Of a stretch of DNA of 64,000 nt, positions 34,446 to 43,712 are shown piece after piece (position 1 is the stretch's first letter; every line of letters starts with the position of its first letter). Under the pieces are notes generated by a model. The model made no database searches. It was not told where the DNA came from and saw only the letters and a program-made list of their open reading frames with translations. The position numbers were made by a program, and so were the translations under genes. The stretch lies in the NCBI GenBank assembly GCA_018828585.1, contig JAHJVW010000089.1, positions 1 to 64,000 of the forward strand, in the 5' to 3' direction. This DNA comes from Bacteroidota bacterium (GTDB lineage: Bacteria; Bacteroidota; Bacteroidia; Sphingobacteriales; Sphingobacteriaceae).

Positions 34446-35618
34446 CTAAAATCTTCTGTATTTATCGGTTTGGTTGAATATTTCTATTAATATCTCCTTC
34501 TCGGTATCATCAAATACTGTATTTCTTCTTTCAAATACTTTTTGAGTAGTCTCAAACATTTTGTTTAGTGCATATACTTCAAAACCATGAGCACCACCCC
34601 AAGCAAAATCAGCTATAAAGTTTCTTGGAAATCCAGAACCAAAAACATTTGCACTTACGCCTACCACAGTCCCTGTGTTAAACATCGTATTAATTCCACA
34701 TTTAGCATGATCAGCCATAATTAAGCCACAAAATTGCAATCCAGTTTTTCTAAATTTCTCTGATTGATAATCCCAAAGTTTTACTTCTGCATAATTATTC
34801 TTTAGATTAGAGTTATTAGAATCGGCGCCTATATTACACCATTCGCCTAAAACTGAATTCCCCAAATAACCTTCATGTCCTTTGGAAGAGTTACCGTAGA
34901 TAACTGCATTGTTTATTTCACCACCAACCCTTGAATTAGGCCCAATTGTAGTTGCTCCATAAATTTTAGAACCCATTTTAATTTGAGAATCATTGCAAAG
35001 TGCTAAGGCACCTCTAATATGAGTACCTTCCCATACCTGAGAATTTTTACCCAAATAAATTGGGCCGTTATGCGTATTAAAACTACAACATTCTGCATAA
35101 ACCTCTTCTTCTACAAAAATGTCATCCCCTATAATAGTGTTTGTTTTACTAAGCTTCGCTGATGTTCTGCCTTTTGTAAGTAATTTAAAGTCGGCTCGTA
35201 TTTCTCTATCGTTAAACTTGAATAAATCTTCAGGATAAATTACCTGGTTAATTTCACCATTAAAGTCTATGTACTTAAAATTTTCAAAATCTTCTGCTTT
35301 TTGAGATTGTTTAGATTTTGCAGCTAAGTAGATATGATCCTTTAATAAGGCTTCTCCATCTTTTAGTCCCTTAATTGCAGTTAATATTTCTAATGAAGGA
35401 CAAACTGATCCGTTTATAAAAAGATTATCATCAGAGAATTGATAAGGAAATTTTTTTTGAAGGTATCCAGCGGTTAAATAGGATATATTTCCATCAAAAT
35501 GCTTTAACCATTTTTCTGAAATTTTTAAAATACCTATCCTGAGATCAGCTACAGGACGAGTAAAAGTTAGCGGGAAAAGTGATTCCCGGGATTGATCATC
35601 AAAAAAAATGATTGTCAT
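34446..35618 (-). CDS. GlmU-like sugar nucleotidyltransferase family protein
   Basis: 390 residues from ATG 35618 (MTIIFFDDQSRESLFPL); a TTG five codons earlier is rejected. The N-terminal half is a reduced nucleotidyltransferase-like domain with LTFTRPVADLRIGIL, and the C-terminal half (about 185-345) is a left-handed beta-helix of hexapeptide repeats. The usual GlmU GGxGTRM pyrophosphorylase loop is absent, so enzyme activity is doubtful. This GlmU-like family is frequent in Bacteroidota next to tpiA. First gene of the tpiA-prmA-SGNH-mpl operon. Confidence 0.85.
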   Translation of the reverse strand: MTIIFFDDQSRESLFPLTFTRPVADLRIGILKISEKWLKHFDGNISYLTAGYLQKKFPYQFSDDNLFINGSVCPSLEILTAIKGLKDGEALLKDHIYLAAKSKQSQKAEDFENFKYIDFNGEINQVIYPEDLFKFNDREIRADFKLLTKGRTSAKLSKTNTIIGDDIFVEEEVYAECCSFNTHNGPIYLGKNSQVWEGTHIRGALALCNDSQIKMGSKIYGATTIGPNSRVGGEINNAVIYGNSSKGHEGYLGNSVLGEWCNIGADSNNSNLKNNYAEVKLWDYQSEKFRKTGLQFCGLIMADHAKCGINTMFNTGTVVGVSANVFGSGFPRNFIADFAWGGAHGFEVYALNKMFETTQKVFERRNTVFDDTEKEILIEIFNQTDKYRRF

Positions 35619-35635
35619 GCTACAAAAAAACAAAA

Positions 35636-35663
35636 AAAGTCCCGACTAACAAGCCAGGACTTT
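35636..35663 (-). terminator. Terminator of rpmE2
   Basis: AAAGTCC (35636-35642) pairs with GGACTTT (35657-35663); on the minus strand the stem is followed by a T-rich run. It lies 24 bases after the L31 stop codon and overlaps the start region of the GlmU-like operon's leader. Confidence 0.75.
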
Positions 35664-35686
35664 CAAATATTATCAATAAATCGAAA

Positions 35687-35935
35687 TTATTTTTTTGCGT
35701 AACGCGTTTTAAATTTGTCAATACGACCTGCTGTATCTACTAACTTCATCTTACCCGTATAAAAAGGGTGAGATGTGTGAGAAATTTCCAATTTTACCAA
35801 TGGATACTCATTTCCGTCTTCCCACTTAACCGTTTCGTTTGTAGTGATACAAGACTTAGTCATAAAAGCATATTCGTTAGACATGTCTTTGAAAACTACT
35901 AATCTATAATTCGATGGATGCAAATCTTTTTTCAT
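35687..35935 (-). CDS. rpmE2: 50S ribosomal protein L31 type B
   Basis: 82 residues from the ATG at 35935 ([15 protein letters not shown]); the longer frame upstream overlaps the promoter. The zinc-binding CxxC pairs of type A L31 are missing and the [20 protein letters not shown] ending is typical, so this is the zinc-free type B. It is the expected main L31 of Bacteroidota. A consensus promoter and a hairpin terminator make it a single-gene unit. Confidence 0.93.
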   Translation of the reverse strand: MKKDLHPSNYRLVVFKDMSNEYAFMTKSCITTNETVKWEDGNEYPLVKLEISHTSHPFYTGKMKLVDTAGRIDKFKTRYAKK

Positions 35936-35972
35936 GTTATTCTTTCCTTTCAGTCCCAAATTTTGAGAAGTG

Positions 35973-36004
35973 CAAATATGAGTAAAAAAATAAATTAATA
36001 CAAA
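35973..36004 (-). promoter_or_regulatory. Promoter of rpmE2 (TTTG-N20-CATATTTG)
   Basis: On the minus strand TTTG (36004-36001), 20 bases, CATATTTG (35980-35973): -33 and -7 boxes with ideal spacing and one mismatch. The leader of about 30 bases contains AAAGGAAAG close to the ATG. Confidence 0.6.
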
Positions 36005-36123
36005 CAAATCTGATTTTATTTGATAATTGTTTAATCGATTGTATTGATAATTTCATTATCTAATTGATTTTCTGATTTTTCTAATAAAGGCCTTTAATCC
36101 TTATGGAATTAATGATTATCAAT

Positions 36124-36522
36124 TTAAATATCCTGACATAGTTCCACCAAAACGCCATTTGCTGATTTAGGATGCATAAAACAAATTAACTTATTATCTG
36201 CTCCCACCTTTGGTTTATCATTTAATAAAATGAAACCTTCATTGGTTAAACGCTGCATTTCAGCATAAATATCCTCCACATGAAATGCGATGTGATGAAT
36301 ACCTTCCCCTCTCTTTTCTATGAATTTCGCAATTGCACTTCCTTGATTCAAAGAAGCTAAAAGCTCAATTTTAGAATCTCCTATCTTAAAAAATTCTGTT
36401 ATTACTTGTTCACTTTTAACTTCTTCTTTTTTATAACTACTGACGCCAAGCAATTTGCTGTAAATTTCTGAAGCCATTTGTAAATCCTTAACTGCAATCC
36501 CTATATGTTCAATCTTATTCAT
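36124..36522 (-). CDS. mce: Methylmalonyl-CoA epimerase
   Basis: 132 residues (133 if the ATG at 36525 is used). Starts MNKIEHIGIAVKDLQ and has the vicinal-oxygen-chelate metal ligands His in IEHIG, Gln/His in GIHHIAFHVEDI and Glu in VLVELCQ. It interconverts D- and L-methylmalonyl-CoA in propionate/succinate metabolism. The mutase genes are not in the window. Divergent from iscS. Confidence 0.88.
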   Translation of the reverse strand: MNKIEHIGIAVKDLQMASEIYSKLLGVSSYKKEEVKSEQVITEFFKIGDSKIELLASLNQGSAIAKFIEKRGEGIHHIAFHVEDIYAEMQRLTNEGFILLNDKPKVGADNKLICFMHPKSANGVLVELCQDI

Positions 36523-36603
36523 CATACTCAAAATTGCATTTTAATGACCAATAAACCTATACCTTAATAGATATATTCTATGAGTGCTGCAAAACATTTT
36601 TTG

Positions 36604-36611
36604 TATATTTG
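36604..36611 (+). promoter_or_regulatory. Putative -7 box TATATTTG of iscS
   Basis: An exact TAnnTTTG match 29 bases before the iscS ATG at 36641. No clear -33 box and no recognisable IscR-type site were seen. Confidence 0.45.
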
Positions 36612-36640
36612 TACTTATAATTAAAACAATTCTAAATAAG

Positions 36641-37855
36641 ATGTTAAAAACTCCAATATACTTAGATAATAACGCAACCACACCCATGGACCCTAGAGTC
36701 TTAGAGGCAATGTTGCCTTATTTCACAGAAAAATTCGGAAACGCAGCAAGTAGAAATCACCCATTTGGTTGGGCAGCAGAAGAAGGTGTTGATTACGCCC
36801 GTGAGCAAGTAGCTAAATTAATTGGTGCATCAGAAAAAGAAATTATTTTCACTTCCGGAGCAACTGAATCTGATAATTTAGCTTTAAAAGGCGTGTATGA
36901 AATGTATAAGGAAAAAGGCAATCACATCATTACCTTAACTACAGAGCATAAAGCAGTGTTAGACGCTTGTAAGCATTTAGAAAAATTAGGTGCAAATATT
37001 ACTTATCTCGATGTTGAGTCTGACGGATTAGTAGACTTAAATAAGTTAGAAGCTGCAATGACTGATCAAACCATTTTGGTAGCTATCATGTATGCAAATA
37101 ATGAAATTGGTGTTATTCAACCCGTAAAAGAAATTTCAGCTATTGCTCACAAGCATGGGGCTTTATATTTCACAGACGCCGTTCAAGCTGTAGGTAAAAT
37201 ACCAGTCAACGTTGATGCAGATGGAATTGATTTATTGGCACTTTCTGCTCATAAAATGTATGGACCAAAAGGAGTTGGTGCATTATATGTAAGAAGAAAA
37301 AATCCAAGAGTAAAGGTGACTTCACAAATGGATGGTGGCGGCCACGAACGTGGAATGCGTTCTGGAACTTTAAATGTTACTGGAATTGTTGGTTTAGGTA
37401 AGGCTTGTGAGCTTTGCTACAATGAGATGGAAGAAGAAGCTAAGAGATTATCCGCCTTGAGAGACAAATTAGAAAGTAACTTAACTGTTTTAGAAGAATC
37501 CTATGTAAATGGAAATAGATCACATAGATTACCGCATACAGCAAATATATCTTTCAAGTATGTAGAAGGTGAAGGATTAATGATGTCCATGAAAGATATG
37601 GCCGTTTCTTCAGGATCTGCTTGTACTTCAGCATCTTTAGAACCATCTTATGTTTTAAAGAGTTTAGGTTTGTCTGATGATTTAGCGCATTCATCTATTC
37701 GTTTCGGACTGGGCAGATTCTCCACAGAAGAAGAAGTTGATTTTGCGATTGAAAAAACTAAACAAGCGGTTAATCATCTAAGAGAACTTTCTCCTTTATG
37801 GGAAATGTTTAAAGAAGGAATCGATTTAGATTCTATTGAGTGGGCAGAACATTAA
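36641..37855 (+). CDS. iscS: Cysteine desulfurase IscS
   Basis: 404 residues from ATG 36641 ([18 protein letters not shown]); the upstream frame holds the promoter. PLP lysine in [10 protein letters not shown] and mobile-loop catalytic Cys in [17 protein letters not shown] (IscS/group I type). It removes sulfur from cysteine for Fe-S assembly and tRNA thiolation. It is followed by iscU and iscA; iscR, hscBA and fdx are absent from the cluster. Confidence 0.95.
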   Translation: MLKTPIYLDNNATTPMDPRVLEAMLPYFTEKFGNAASRNHPFGWAAEEGVDYAREQVAKLIGASEKEIIFTSGATESDNLALKGVYEMYKEKGNHIITLTTEHKAVLDACKHLEKLGANITYLDVESDGLVDLNKLEAAMTDQTILVAIMYANNEIGVIQPVKEISAIAHKHGALYFTDAVQAVGKIPVNVDADGIDLLALSAHKMYGPKGVGALYVRRKNPRVKVTSQMDGGGHERGMRSGTLNVTGIVGLGKACELCYNEMEEEAKRLSALRDKLESNLTVLEESYVNGNRSHRLPHTANISFKYVEGEGLMMSMKDMAVSSGSACTSASLEPSYVLKSLGLSDDLAHSSIRFGLGRFSTEEEVDFAIEKTKQAVNHLRELSPLWEMFKEGIDLDSIEWAEH

Positions 37856-37865
37856 ATCGATTACA

Positions 37866-37895
37866 CAATTTGTCAATTTGAAAATTTGACAATTG
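37866..37895. repeat. Imperfect palindrome between iscS and iscU
   Basis: CAATTTGTCAA and TTGACAATTG face each other with a one-base bulge; related TTCAAATTGAC and TTCAAATTAAC words follow at 37935-37960. The 117-base gap is unusually long for genes of one operon. It may be an RNA hairpin that tunes iscU or simply AT-rich repeat. Confidence 0.35.
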
Positions 37896-37972
37896 AATAA
37901 AATCGTTTATAAATTAAATTTAAAAGTCATTTTCAAATTGACTAATATTCAAATTAACTAATTAATAAAGAC

Positions 37973-38386
37973 ATGGCATATTCAGATAAAGTAATTGATC
38001 ATTACAGTAATCCAAGAAACGTTGGAACACTTGATAAATCAAAGAAAAGTGTTGGAACAGGTTTAGTTGGTGCACCAGAGTGTGGTGACGTAATGCGTTT
38101 GCAAATCGAAGTAGATGAAAACAATGTAATCACTGATGCTAAATTCAAAACTTTTGGATGTGGATCGGCAATTGCTTCTTCATCTTTGGCAACAGAATGG
38201 TTAAAAGGAAAATCTATTGATGATGCTTTAACTATTGACAATATGGATATTGTCGAAGAGTTAGCATTGCCTCCAGTAAAAATCCATTGTTCTGTTTTAG
38301 CAGAAGACGCAATTAAATCTGCAATCAACGACTACCGTGTAAAAAACGGAATGGAAGCAATTGTATTAGAAAAAACACATCATTAA
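37973..38386 (+). CDS. iscU: Iron-sulfur scaffold IscU
   Basis: 137 residues with the three cluster cysteines at 37 (PECGD), 63 (GCGSAIASSS) and 106 (HCSVLAED) and the PPVKIHC segment that in other species contacts HscA. Clusters are built on it with sulfur from IscS. Length and motifs are those of IscU rather than SufU. Confidence 0.95.
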   Translation: MAYSDKVIDHYSNPRNVGTLDKSKKSVGTGLVGAPECGDVMRLQIEVDENNVITDAKFKTFGCGSAIASSSLATEWLKGKSIDDALTIDNMDIVEELALPPVKIHCSVLAEDAIKSAINDYRVKNGMEAIVLEKTHH

Positions 38387-38466
38387 CTGTATTGCGATAT
38401 TAGTATTTCGTAATGCGATAAGCATTTGACGCTGTACCCAATACGCAAATCTCAATACTTAAGAAA

Positions 38467-38793
38467 ATGGTAACAATAACAGATAAAGCAAAAGATAAGA
38501 TAGAAGAGCTGATGAGAGATACAGGCTTAGATGAATCTTACTTCCTGCGTGTCTCCGTAAAAGGTGGCGGCTGCTCGGGCTTATCTTATAATATGGATTT
38601 CGATAATGAAACCCAAAAAGGCGATCAGGATTTCGAAGATAAAGGATTGAAAATTGTCCTCGATATGAAATCTTTCCTTTACTTAGCCGGCACAGAGCTA
38701 GATTTTTCTGATGGTTTGAATGGCAAAGGTTTTAATTTTATTAATCCAAATGCTTCAAGAACTTGCGGATGTGGAGAAAGTTTCTCCGTTTAA
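38467..38793 (+). CDS. iscA: HesB/IscA-type iron-sulfur carrier
   Basis: 108 residues with the three conserved cysteines at 36 (GGGCSGLSY) and 100 and 102 (TCGCGESF). A-type carrier that passes clusters from IscU to targets. Third gene of the isc unit, 80 bases after iscU and ended by a perfect terminator. Confidence 0.93.
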   Translation: MVTITDKAKDKIEELMRDTGLDESYFLRVSVKGGGCSGLSYNMDFDNETQKGDQDFEDKGLKIVLDMKSFLYLAGTELDFSDGLNGKGFNFINPNASRTCGCGESFSV

Positions 38794-38815
38794 TAACATC
38801 TGTAAAATTTTTATG

Positions 38816-38846
38816 AAGGGTATCTGAAATCAGATACCCTTTTTGT
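38816..38846 (+). terminator. Terminator of the isc genes
   Basis: AAGGGTATCTG (38816-38826) and CAGATACCCTT (38831-38841) pair perfectly around AAAT and are followed by TTTTT. Confidence 0.92.
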
Positions 38847-38909
38847 ATTTTTAAAAATAAACCTATTATTGTTTTAATAACCAAAATAAACAAACGCTAA
38901 TCTTAAAGC

Positions 38910-40823
38910 ATGGAGTTAATTGATAAAAACACTACTATTCCTCAATTACTGAGAAATGTTGTTAAAAATATACATTCTGAAAACGACACTTTCTTAATCA
39001 GAAAAGTTAAAGATAAATGGGAAGAAACCAGTTTTAAAGATACTTTGGCTTTCGCCGATGCTATTTCTTCTTATTTTTTAGAGATTGGAATTAAGAAAGG
39101 TGATCGTTTGGGTTTTATCCTAGAAAATTGCCCAGAATATGTTTATTATGATCAAGCTTTACAACAGATTGGAGCAATCAACACATCTATTTACCCAACG
39201 CTTTCCGAAAATGAAATAGAATATATCTTAAATGATTCCGGTGTCAAAACCATTTTAGTAGGAAGTCCTTTCTTATTAAAGAAAATTATTAAAATAGCTG
39301 ATCAATGTCCCGCGTTAATTAGAATTATCCCTGTTTTTGATGACTTTGAAAAAATTACAGAAAAGATAGACTTAAATACCGGTATTGTTAGTTTAAATCG
39401 AATTATAGAAGAAGGGAAATTAAAGTTATCAGAGTATCAAAAAACCATTGATCAGAGAAGAATCGAAGTTATTCCTTCAGATATCTCTGCATTAATCTAT
39501 ACCTCCGGAACTACTGGCACACCAAAAGGTGTGATGTTGACGCATTCAAATTTTGTTGAAAATGTTAAAGTTTGCTTAGAGCAAATTCCAGTAATTGACG
39601 AGAATGAAACTTTCTTGTCCTTTTTACCTCTATCTCACGTTTTCGAACGAACCGCAACTTACCATGTTTGTTGTGCTAAAGGGTGCAAAATAGCTTTTGC
39701 ACAAAGTTTAGAGTTATTAGCCAAGAATATGGGTGAAGTAAAACCTACCGTAATGTCATGTGTTCCTCGTTTGTTAGAGAAAATTCATGATAAAGCAATT
39801 AAAGGAGGTACTTCCGCTGGTGGGACCAAAGCTAAAATATTTTTATGGGCTTTAGATACTGGTCAAAAACATCGAGAAATTAAAGAAGCTGGAAGATCGC
39901 CTGGATTATTAATTTCCGTTAAACATGCTATTGCAGAGAAATTAGTTTTTAGTAAAATAAAAGAAAAAACTGGTGGAAGATTAAAATTTATGATTTCTGG
40001 CGGTGCCGCTTTACCTAAAAATGTAGGTGAGTTTTTCGGAAACTTGGGTATCAAAATTTTGGAAGGATTCGGATTAACTGAGACTTCTCCGGTGATGTCT
40101 GTAACTGAATATCATCGTCAGGTTTACGGCACCGTTGGCCGAGTGATCCCTGGAATCGAGATTGGAATTCAGGATGTCGAAACTAAAAATTTCATCTCTG
40201 TTCAAACACATGCTACTTTTAAAGAAGAATTTATTAGTGATGAAGGCGAAATTTGTGTTCGTGGGCATTGCGTAATGAAAGGATATTGGAATAAACCAGA
40301 AGAAACTGCTGAGGTAATTGATCAAAATGGCTGGTTTCATACAGGTGATATAGGTCGCTTTTACAAAGGAAATCTTCAAATTACGGATAGAATTAAGAAT
40401 ATGTTAGTGAATGCATACGGTAAAAATATTTATCCAACACCAGTTGAAAACACTTATCTTAAAAGTCCTAAAATTGAAGGCGTTTTCCTGATTGGAGATA
40501 AAAAGGAATATGTTACTGCCATTGTCACACCTAATAGGGAAACTATGCAGGAAATTTTCGGGTTAAAAGATTGTTTCTTTGATTTACCAGATACTTTTAT
40601 TGACGATGAGCAAATTGTGGATTGGATCAGTCAAGATATTAGAAAATTTTCTTCTGAATTGGCGAAATTTGAGCGAATTAAAAGCTTCATCATCAAAAGG
40701 AATCCGTTTACTATAGAGGAAGGAGATATCACCCCTACTATGAAACCTAAAAGAAAAGTAATTGAGAAAAAATATGCTCCAGCTATTGAAGAAATGTACT
40801 TGGGTATGTTAGAAACTGAATAA
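38910..40823 (+). CDS. Long-chain fatty acid-CoA ligase (AMP-binding)
   Basis: 637 residues, the size of the FAA1/FadD15-type long-chain acyl-CoA synthetases. P-loop YTSGTTGTPKGVMLTH (about 193-208), later motifs GFGLTETSPV and GWFHTGDIG, and the C-terminal domain catalytic lysine region TPTMKPKRKVIEKKY. It activates fatty acids with ATP and CoA. Likely cytoplasmic or membrane-attached. Single gene or the head of the short MFS-DUF480 run. Confidence 0.9.
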   Translation: MELIDKNTTIPQLLRNVVKNIHSENDTFLIRKVKDKWEETSFKDTLAFADAISSYFLEIGIKKGDRLGFILENCPEYVYYDQALQQIGAINTSIYPTLSENEIEYILNDSGVKTILVGSPFLLKKIIKIADQCPALIRIIPVFDDFEKITEKIDLNTGIVSLNRIIEEGKLKLSEYQKTIDQRRIEVIPSDISALIYTSGTTGTPKGVMLTHSNFVENVKVCLEQIPVIDENETFLSFLPLSHVFERTATYHVCCAKGCKIAFAQSLELLAKNMGEVKPTVMSCVPRLLEKIHDKAIKGGTSAGGTKAKIFLWALDTGQKHREIKEAGRSPGLLISVKHAIAEKLVFSKIKEKTGGRLKFMISGGAALPKNVGEFFGNLGIKILEGFGLTETSPVMSVTEYHRQVYGTVGRVIPGIEIGIQDVETKNFISVQTHATFKEEFISDEGEICVRGHCVMKGYWNKPEETAEVIDQNGWFHTGDIGRFYKGNLQITDRIKNMLVNAYGKNIYPTPVENTYLKSPKIEGVFLIGDKKEYVTAIVTPNRETMQEIFGLKDCFFDLPDTFIDDEQIVDWISQDIRKFSSELAKFERIKSFIIKRNPFTIEEGDITPTMKPKRKVIEKKYAPAIEEMYLGMLETE

Positions 40824-40880
40824 TTTTCATTTTTTAATAGAAATAGAATTCAAAAAGAGATATTTGCGCTTTAGTCTGCT

Positions 40881-42032
40881 ATGGAATCTTTTAATAAAAA
40901 ACGTATTTATCTTAAGGTTTTCTTTTTCTTGTCGGGATTTTTATTTGCTTCTTGGGCATCTAGAATACCTACCATTAAAGCATCTTTAAATTTAAACGAT
41001 GCTGAGTTAGGGTCCTTATTATTAGTCCTTCCTATTAGTTCATTATTAGGTCTTCCATTTTCTGGTATCCTAATTTCAAAATTTAACACTCGAACACCCA
41101 TGCTGGGTTCTATTGTTGTGCAAGCTGTCTCTTTAATTGGAATTGGTCTTGCAGGAAATATTTATGTGTTGGGAATTTCTCTATTTTTCTTTGCATTTGC
41201 CATGCGGATATCAAATATTGCAATCAATACGCAATCTGTTAATCTTCAAAAATCAATTACTAAACCAATAATTGGAAGTTTCCATGGTTTATGGAGTGTT
41301 GGTGGAATTTTTGGTACCGGCCTTACTTCTATTCTATTAGCTGAAGAAGTTTCCATCCATTTCCACCTTATTATGGTGGGAATTTTCAGTCTCTTGATGT
41401 CTTTTCTTTCATTCCCACACGTTCTAAAAAATGATAAAGCAACGTCGGGGAATAAAATAATTTTAGGCAAACCAGATCCATATATTCTTTGTTTAGGTCT
41501 GTTAGCTTTTTTTGCTGCCATATGCGAAGGCGGAATGTATGATTGGAGCGGCATTTACTTTAAAGAGGTTTTAAAAACACCCATATTTACTTATGGATAT
41601 TTAACATTTGTGATATTCATGTCCATATCTAGGTTTACTTCAGATTATATCATTGCGAAAATTGGATATGCGGCCAACTATCTTTTAAGCTCTGGATTAA
41701 TTATTTCAGGAATATTAATATCTATTGTTTTTCCTATATTTTGGGTAGCTATTATCGGCTTTGCAATGACTGGCATTGGAACGGCCTCTATGTTCCCAAT
41801 GACCTTAAGTTTAGCAGGCAAATCAGAAAAATACTCAGCAGGAATGGGTATTTCAATTGTTGCTACTTATTCCATATTTGGAATGTTAGTTGGACCTCCG
41901 TTAATCGGCTACATTTCTCATGCCTTTGATTTAAGAATTGCATTCATTTTATTTGCTTTCTCAGGGTTAATGATGAGCCCTATTTCTCAAATTTTATTTA
42001 AGTATCAAGCTAAAAAGAATGGAAGCAACTAA
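40881..42032 (+). CDS. MFS transporter
   Basis: 383 residues with about twelve hydrophobic helices. ASRIPTIKASLNLNDAELG near residue 25 and GFLFASWASRIP resemble the FucP-like/YbjJ group of the major facilitator family. Substrate unknown; YbjJ-like members are usually annotated as exporters or sugar-related. Its last 14 bases overlap the DUF480 gene. Confidence 0.83.
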   Translation: MESFNKKRIYLKVFFFLSGFLFASWASRIPTIKASLNLNDAELGSLLLVLPISSLLGLPFSGILISKFNTRTPMLGSIVVQAVSLIGIGLAGNIYVLGISLFFFAFAMRISNIAINTQSVNLQKSITKPIIGSFHGLWSVGGIFGTGLTSILLAEEVSIHFHLIMVGIFSLLMSFLSFPHVLKNDKATSGNKIILGKPDPYILCLGLLAFFAAICEGGMYDWSGIYFKEVLKTPIFTYGYLTFVIFMSISRFTSDYIIAKIGYAANYLLSSGLIISGILISIVFPIFWVAIIGFAMTGIGTASMFPMTLSLAGKSEKYSAGMGISIVATYSIFGMLVGPPLIGYISHAFDLRIAFILFAFSGLMMSPISQILFKYQAKKNGSN

Positions 42033-42669
42033 ATTACCATTATTGAGTACAGAAGAAATCAGAGTATTGGGATCTCTAATTGAAAAAAGTAGAACCACGC
42101 CTGATTATTATCCGATGACTTTGAATAGTTTAACAACTGCTTGCAATCAAAAAAGTTCAAGAAAGCCGATGGTTAATTATGATGAGGAAACTGTAGTCTT
42201 AACTTTAGATAGCTTAAAAAGGAAAGGCTTGATTTCTACTGCAACAGGCGGTGGAAGCAGAGTTGTTAAATACAAACACAATTTAGCTTTAGTATTTCCT
42301 TTAGTTCCAGCTCAATTAACAATTATTTGTTTGCTTTTACTAAGAGGTCCACAAACTTTAGGTGAATTGAATACCAATTCCGGACGCTTATATGAGTTTG
42401 AATCTTTAGAAAATGTGCAGCGGGTGGTTGATGAATTAATAAATTTCGAACCTTCATTTCTAATTCAGTTACCGAAAAGAACTGGTCAAAAGGAAGCCAG
42501 ATTTACGCATCTTTTAGCTGGTGAACCCAACATCAACGATGACGAAATGCCTGAAGAGCCAGCCAGAAAATCAGTATCAGAATTAGAGCTAAGAATAGCT
42601 ACTTTAGAAGAAAATTATGCTTTATTAAAAGCAGATTTAGACCATTTGATGAAAGAATTAATGGGCTAA
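42019..42669 (+). CDS. YceH/DUF480 (UPF0502) family protein
   Basis: 216 residues. Two winged-helix units: LSTEEIRVLGSLIEKSRTTPDYYPMTLNSL at the N-terminus is the family hallmark and the second follows at about 95-165; a C-terminal coiled coil (about 185-215) ends the protein. The fold suggests DNA binding, but the family has no firm function. Overlaps the MFS gene by 14 bases. Confidence 0.88.
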   Translation: MEATKLPLLSTEEIRVLGSLIEKSRTTPDYYPMTLNSLTTACNQKSSRKPMVNYDEETVVLTLDSLKRKGLISTATGGGSRVVKYKHNLALVFPLVPAQLTIICLLLLRGPQTLGELNTNSGRLYEFESLENVQRVVDELINFEPSFLIQLPKRTGQKEARFTHLLAGEPNINDDEMPEEPARKSVSELELRIATLEENYALLKADLDHLMKELMG

Positions 42670-42750
42670 AAAGCTATAAAACTTAAAATCCTTTTCCCTA
42701 AAAACACTTAATGTAAGATCTTAAACGTTAAAGTATTTTCTAATTAGTCT

Positions 42751-43494
42751 ATGCGCAAAAGTTTATTCCTTCTTTTTATATCTTCTATTGCTTTATCTTC
42801 CTGTTCATCAGTATATATGCCAAATGTACCCAACAGCCCTATGTTGAGTAAAAAAGGCGAAGTTCATGCATCAGGACATGTTTCTTTGAAAGGAAATGTA
42901 AATATGAACACCGCTTTTGCTGCATCAGACCATGTTGGTATACTTTTCAATGGTTCATTTATTAATCAGAAAAAAAATAAAAAGGACTTTAGACAAGATT
43001 TAGTCGAAGTTGGTGTAGGCTATTTCATCACCTTTGGAACAGATAAAAGCCGAATTTTGGAGTTTTATACGGGTTTAGGAAAAGGCAATACTGATCGGGT
43101 TTACAGAACTTTTAGCAATGATGGAACTTTCATATCTGATATTCAAACAGTGAAATTCAATAAGTTTTTTGTTCAGGCAAATTATAGTAATAAAGAAAGT
43201 AAATCATTAAAGCTTTTTGGCAAAGTATATCCTTTAAATTATGGAACAGTCATTAGAATAAGTCATATAAAGATGACGAGTTTTGAGCGTAATAATCTTA
43301 ACCAACCATTAGAGGATAATATTTTTATTGAACCGGTTTTTTTCACCCGATTAAAATTAAATCAGAATCTACAACTACAATATACCAGTGGCAGTAATTT
43401 TGGGTTAAAGAACAGAGATTTTTTAACGGCTGGAAATTCAGTTTTTACACTAGGTATTGTCTTAAATGTTGGTGGTTTGATGATGGATAAATAG
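42751..43494 (+). CDS. Hypothetical outer-membrane-like lipoprotein
   Basis: 247 residues. Lipobox LSSC gives a lipidated Cys at 18. The rest is rich in aromatic/glycine beta strands (GKGNTDRVYRTF, VGVGYFITFG) and ends in LGIVLNVGGLMMDK, like an eight-strand barrel with a lipid anchor. I do not recognise a named family. It stands alone before lysS. Confidence 0.65.
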   Translation: MRKSLFLLFISSIALSSCSSVYMPNVPNSPMLSKKGEVHASGHVSLKGNVNMNTAFAASDHVGILFNGSFINQKKNKKDFRQDLVEVGVGYFITFGTDKSRILEFYTGLGKGNTDRVYRTFSNDGTFISDIQTVKFNKFFVQANYSNKESKSLKLFGKVYPLNYGTVIRISHIKMTSFERNNLNQPLEDNIFIEPVFFTRLKLNQNLQLQYTSGSNFGLKNRDFLTAGNSVFTLGIVLNVGGLMMDK

Positions 43495-43538
43495 CTCTAT
43501 CTCAAACTTGATCAAAAAAAAGAATGTAGTAATAGCTG

Positions 43539-43612
43539 TGATGCGTTAGGGATTGAAATGGCATCCTTTATTCCTATTTTTCATAGGAATAAAGATATAA
43601 TGTAAAGCCCGC
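43539..43612. repeat. Structured intergenic element, copy B
   Basis: GGATTGAAATGGCATC leads into a perfect 12-base stem, CTTTATTCCTAT (43566-43577) and ATAGGAATAAAG (43583-43594), loop TTTTC, then ATATAATGTAAAGCCCG. Flank order and sequence match copy A at 12495-12562 while the stem differs. It lies between a lipoprotein gene and lysS. Confidence 0.6.
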
Positions 43613-43685
43613 TCGAACACCTAAATAAATTATCTTAAACAAATAATCTAAAATATTATTTCTTTAACAGGTGGATATAAAACCT

Positions 43686-43693
43686 TATTTTTG
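43686..43693 (+). promoter_or_regulatory. Putative -7 box TATTTTTG of lysS
   Basis: An exact TAnnTTTG match 19 bases before the ATG at 43713. Downstream of element B, so that element would not be in the lysS message. Confidence 0.45.
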
Positions 43694-43712
43694 CCCAAAT
43701 TTTTAGAATAGA

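Noticed and set aside
38387-38466. Repeat-like TATTGCG words between iscU and iscA
   Set aside because: The words are neither clean direct nor inverted repeats and give no stable stem by eye.
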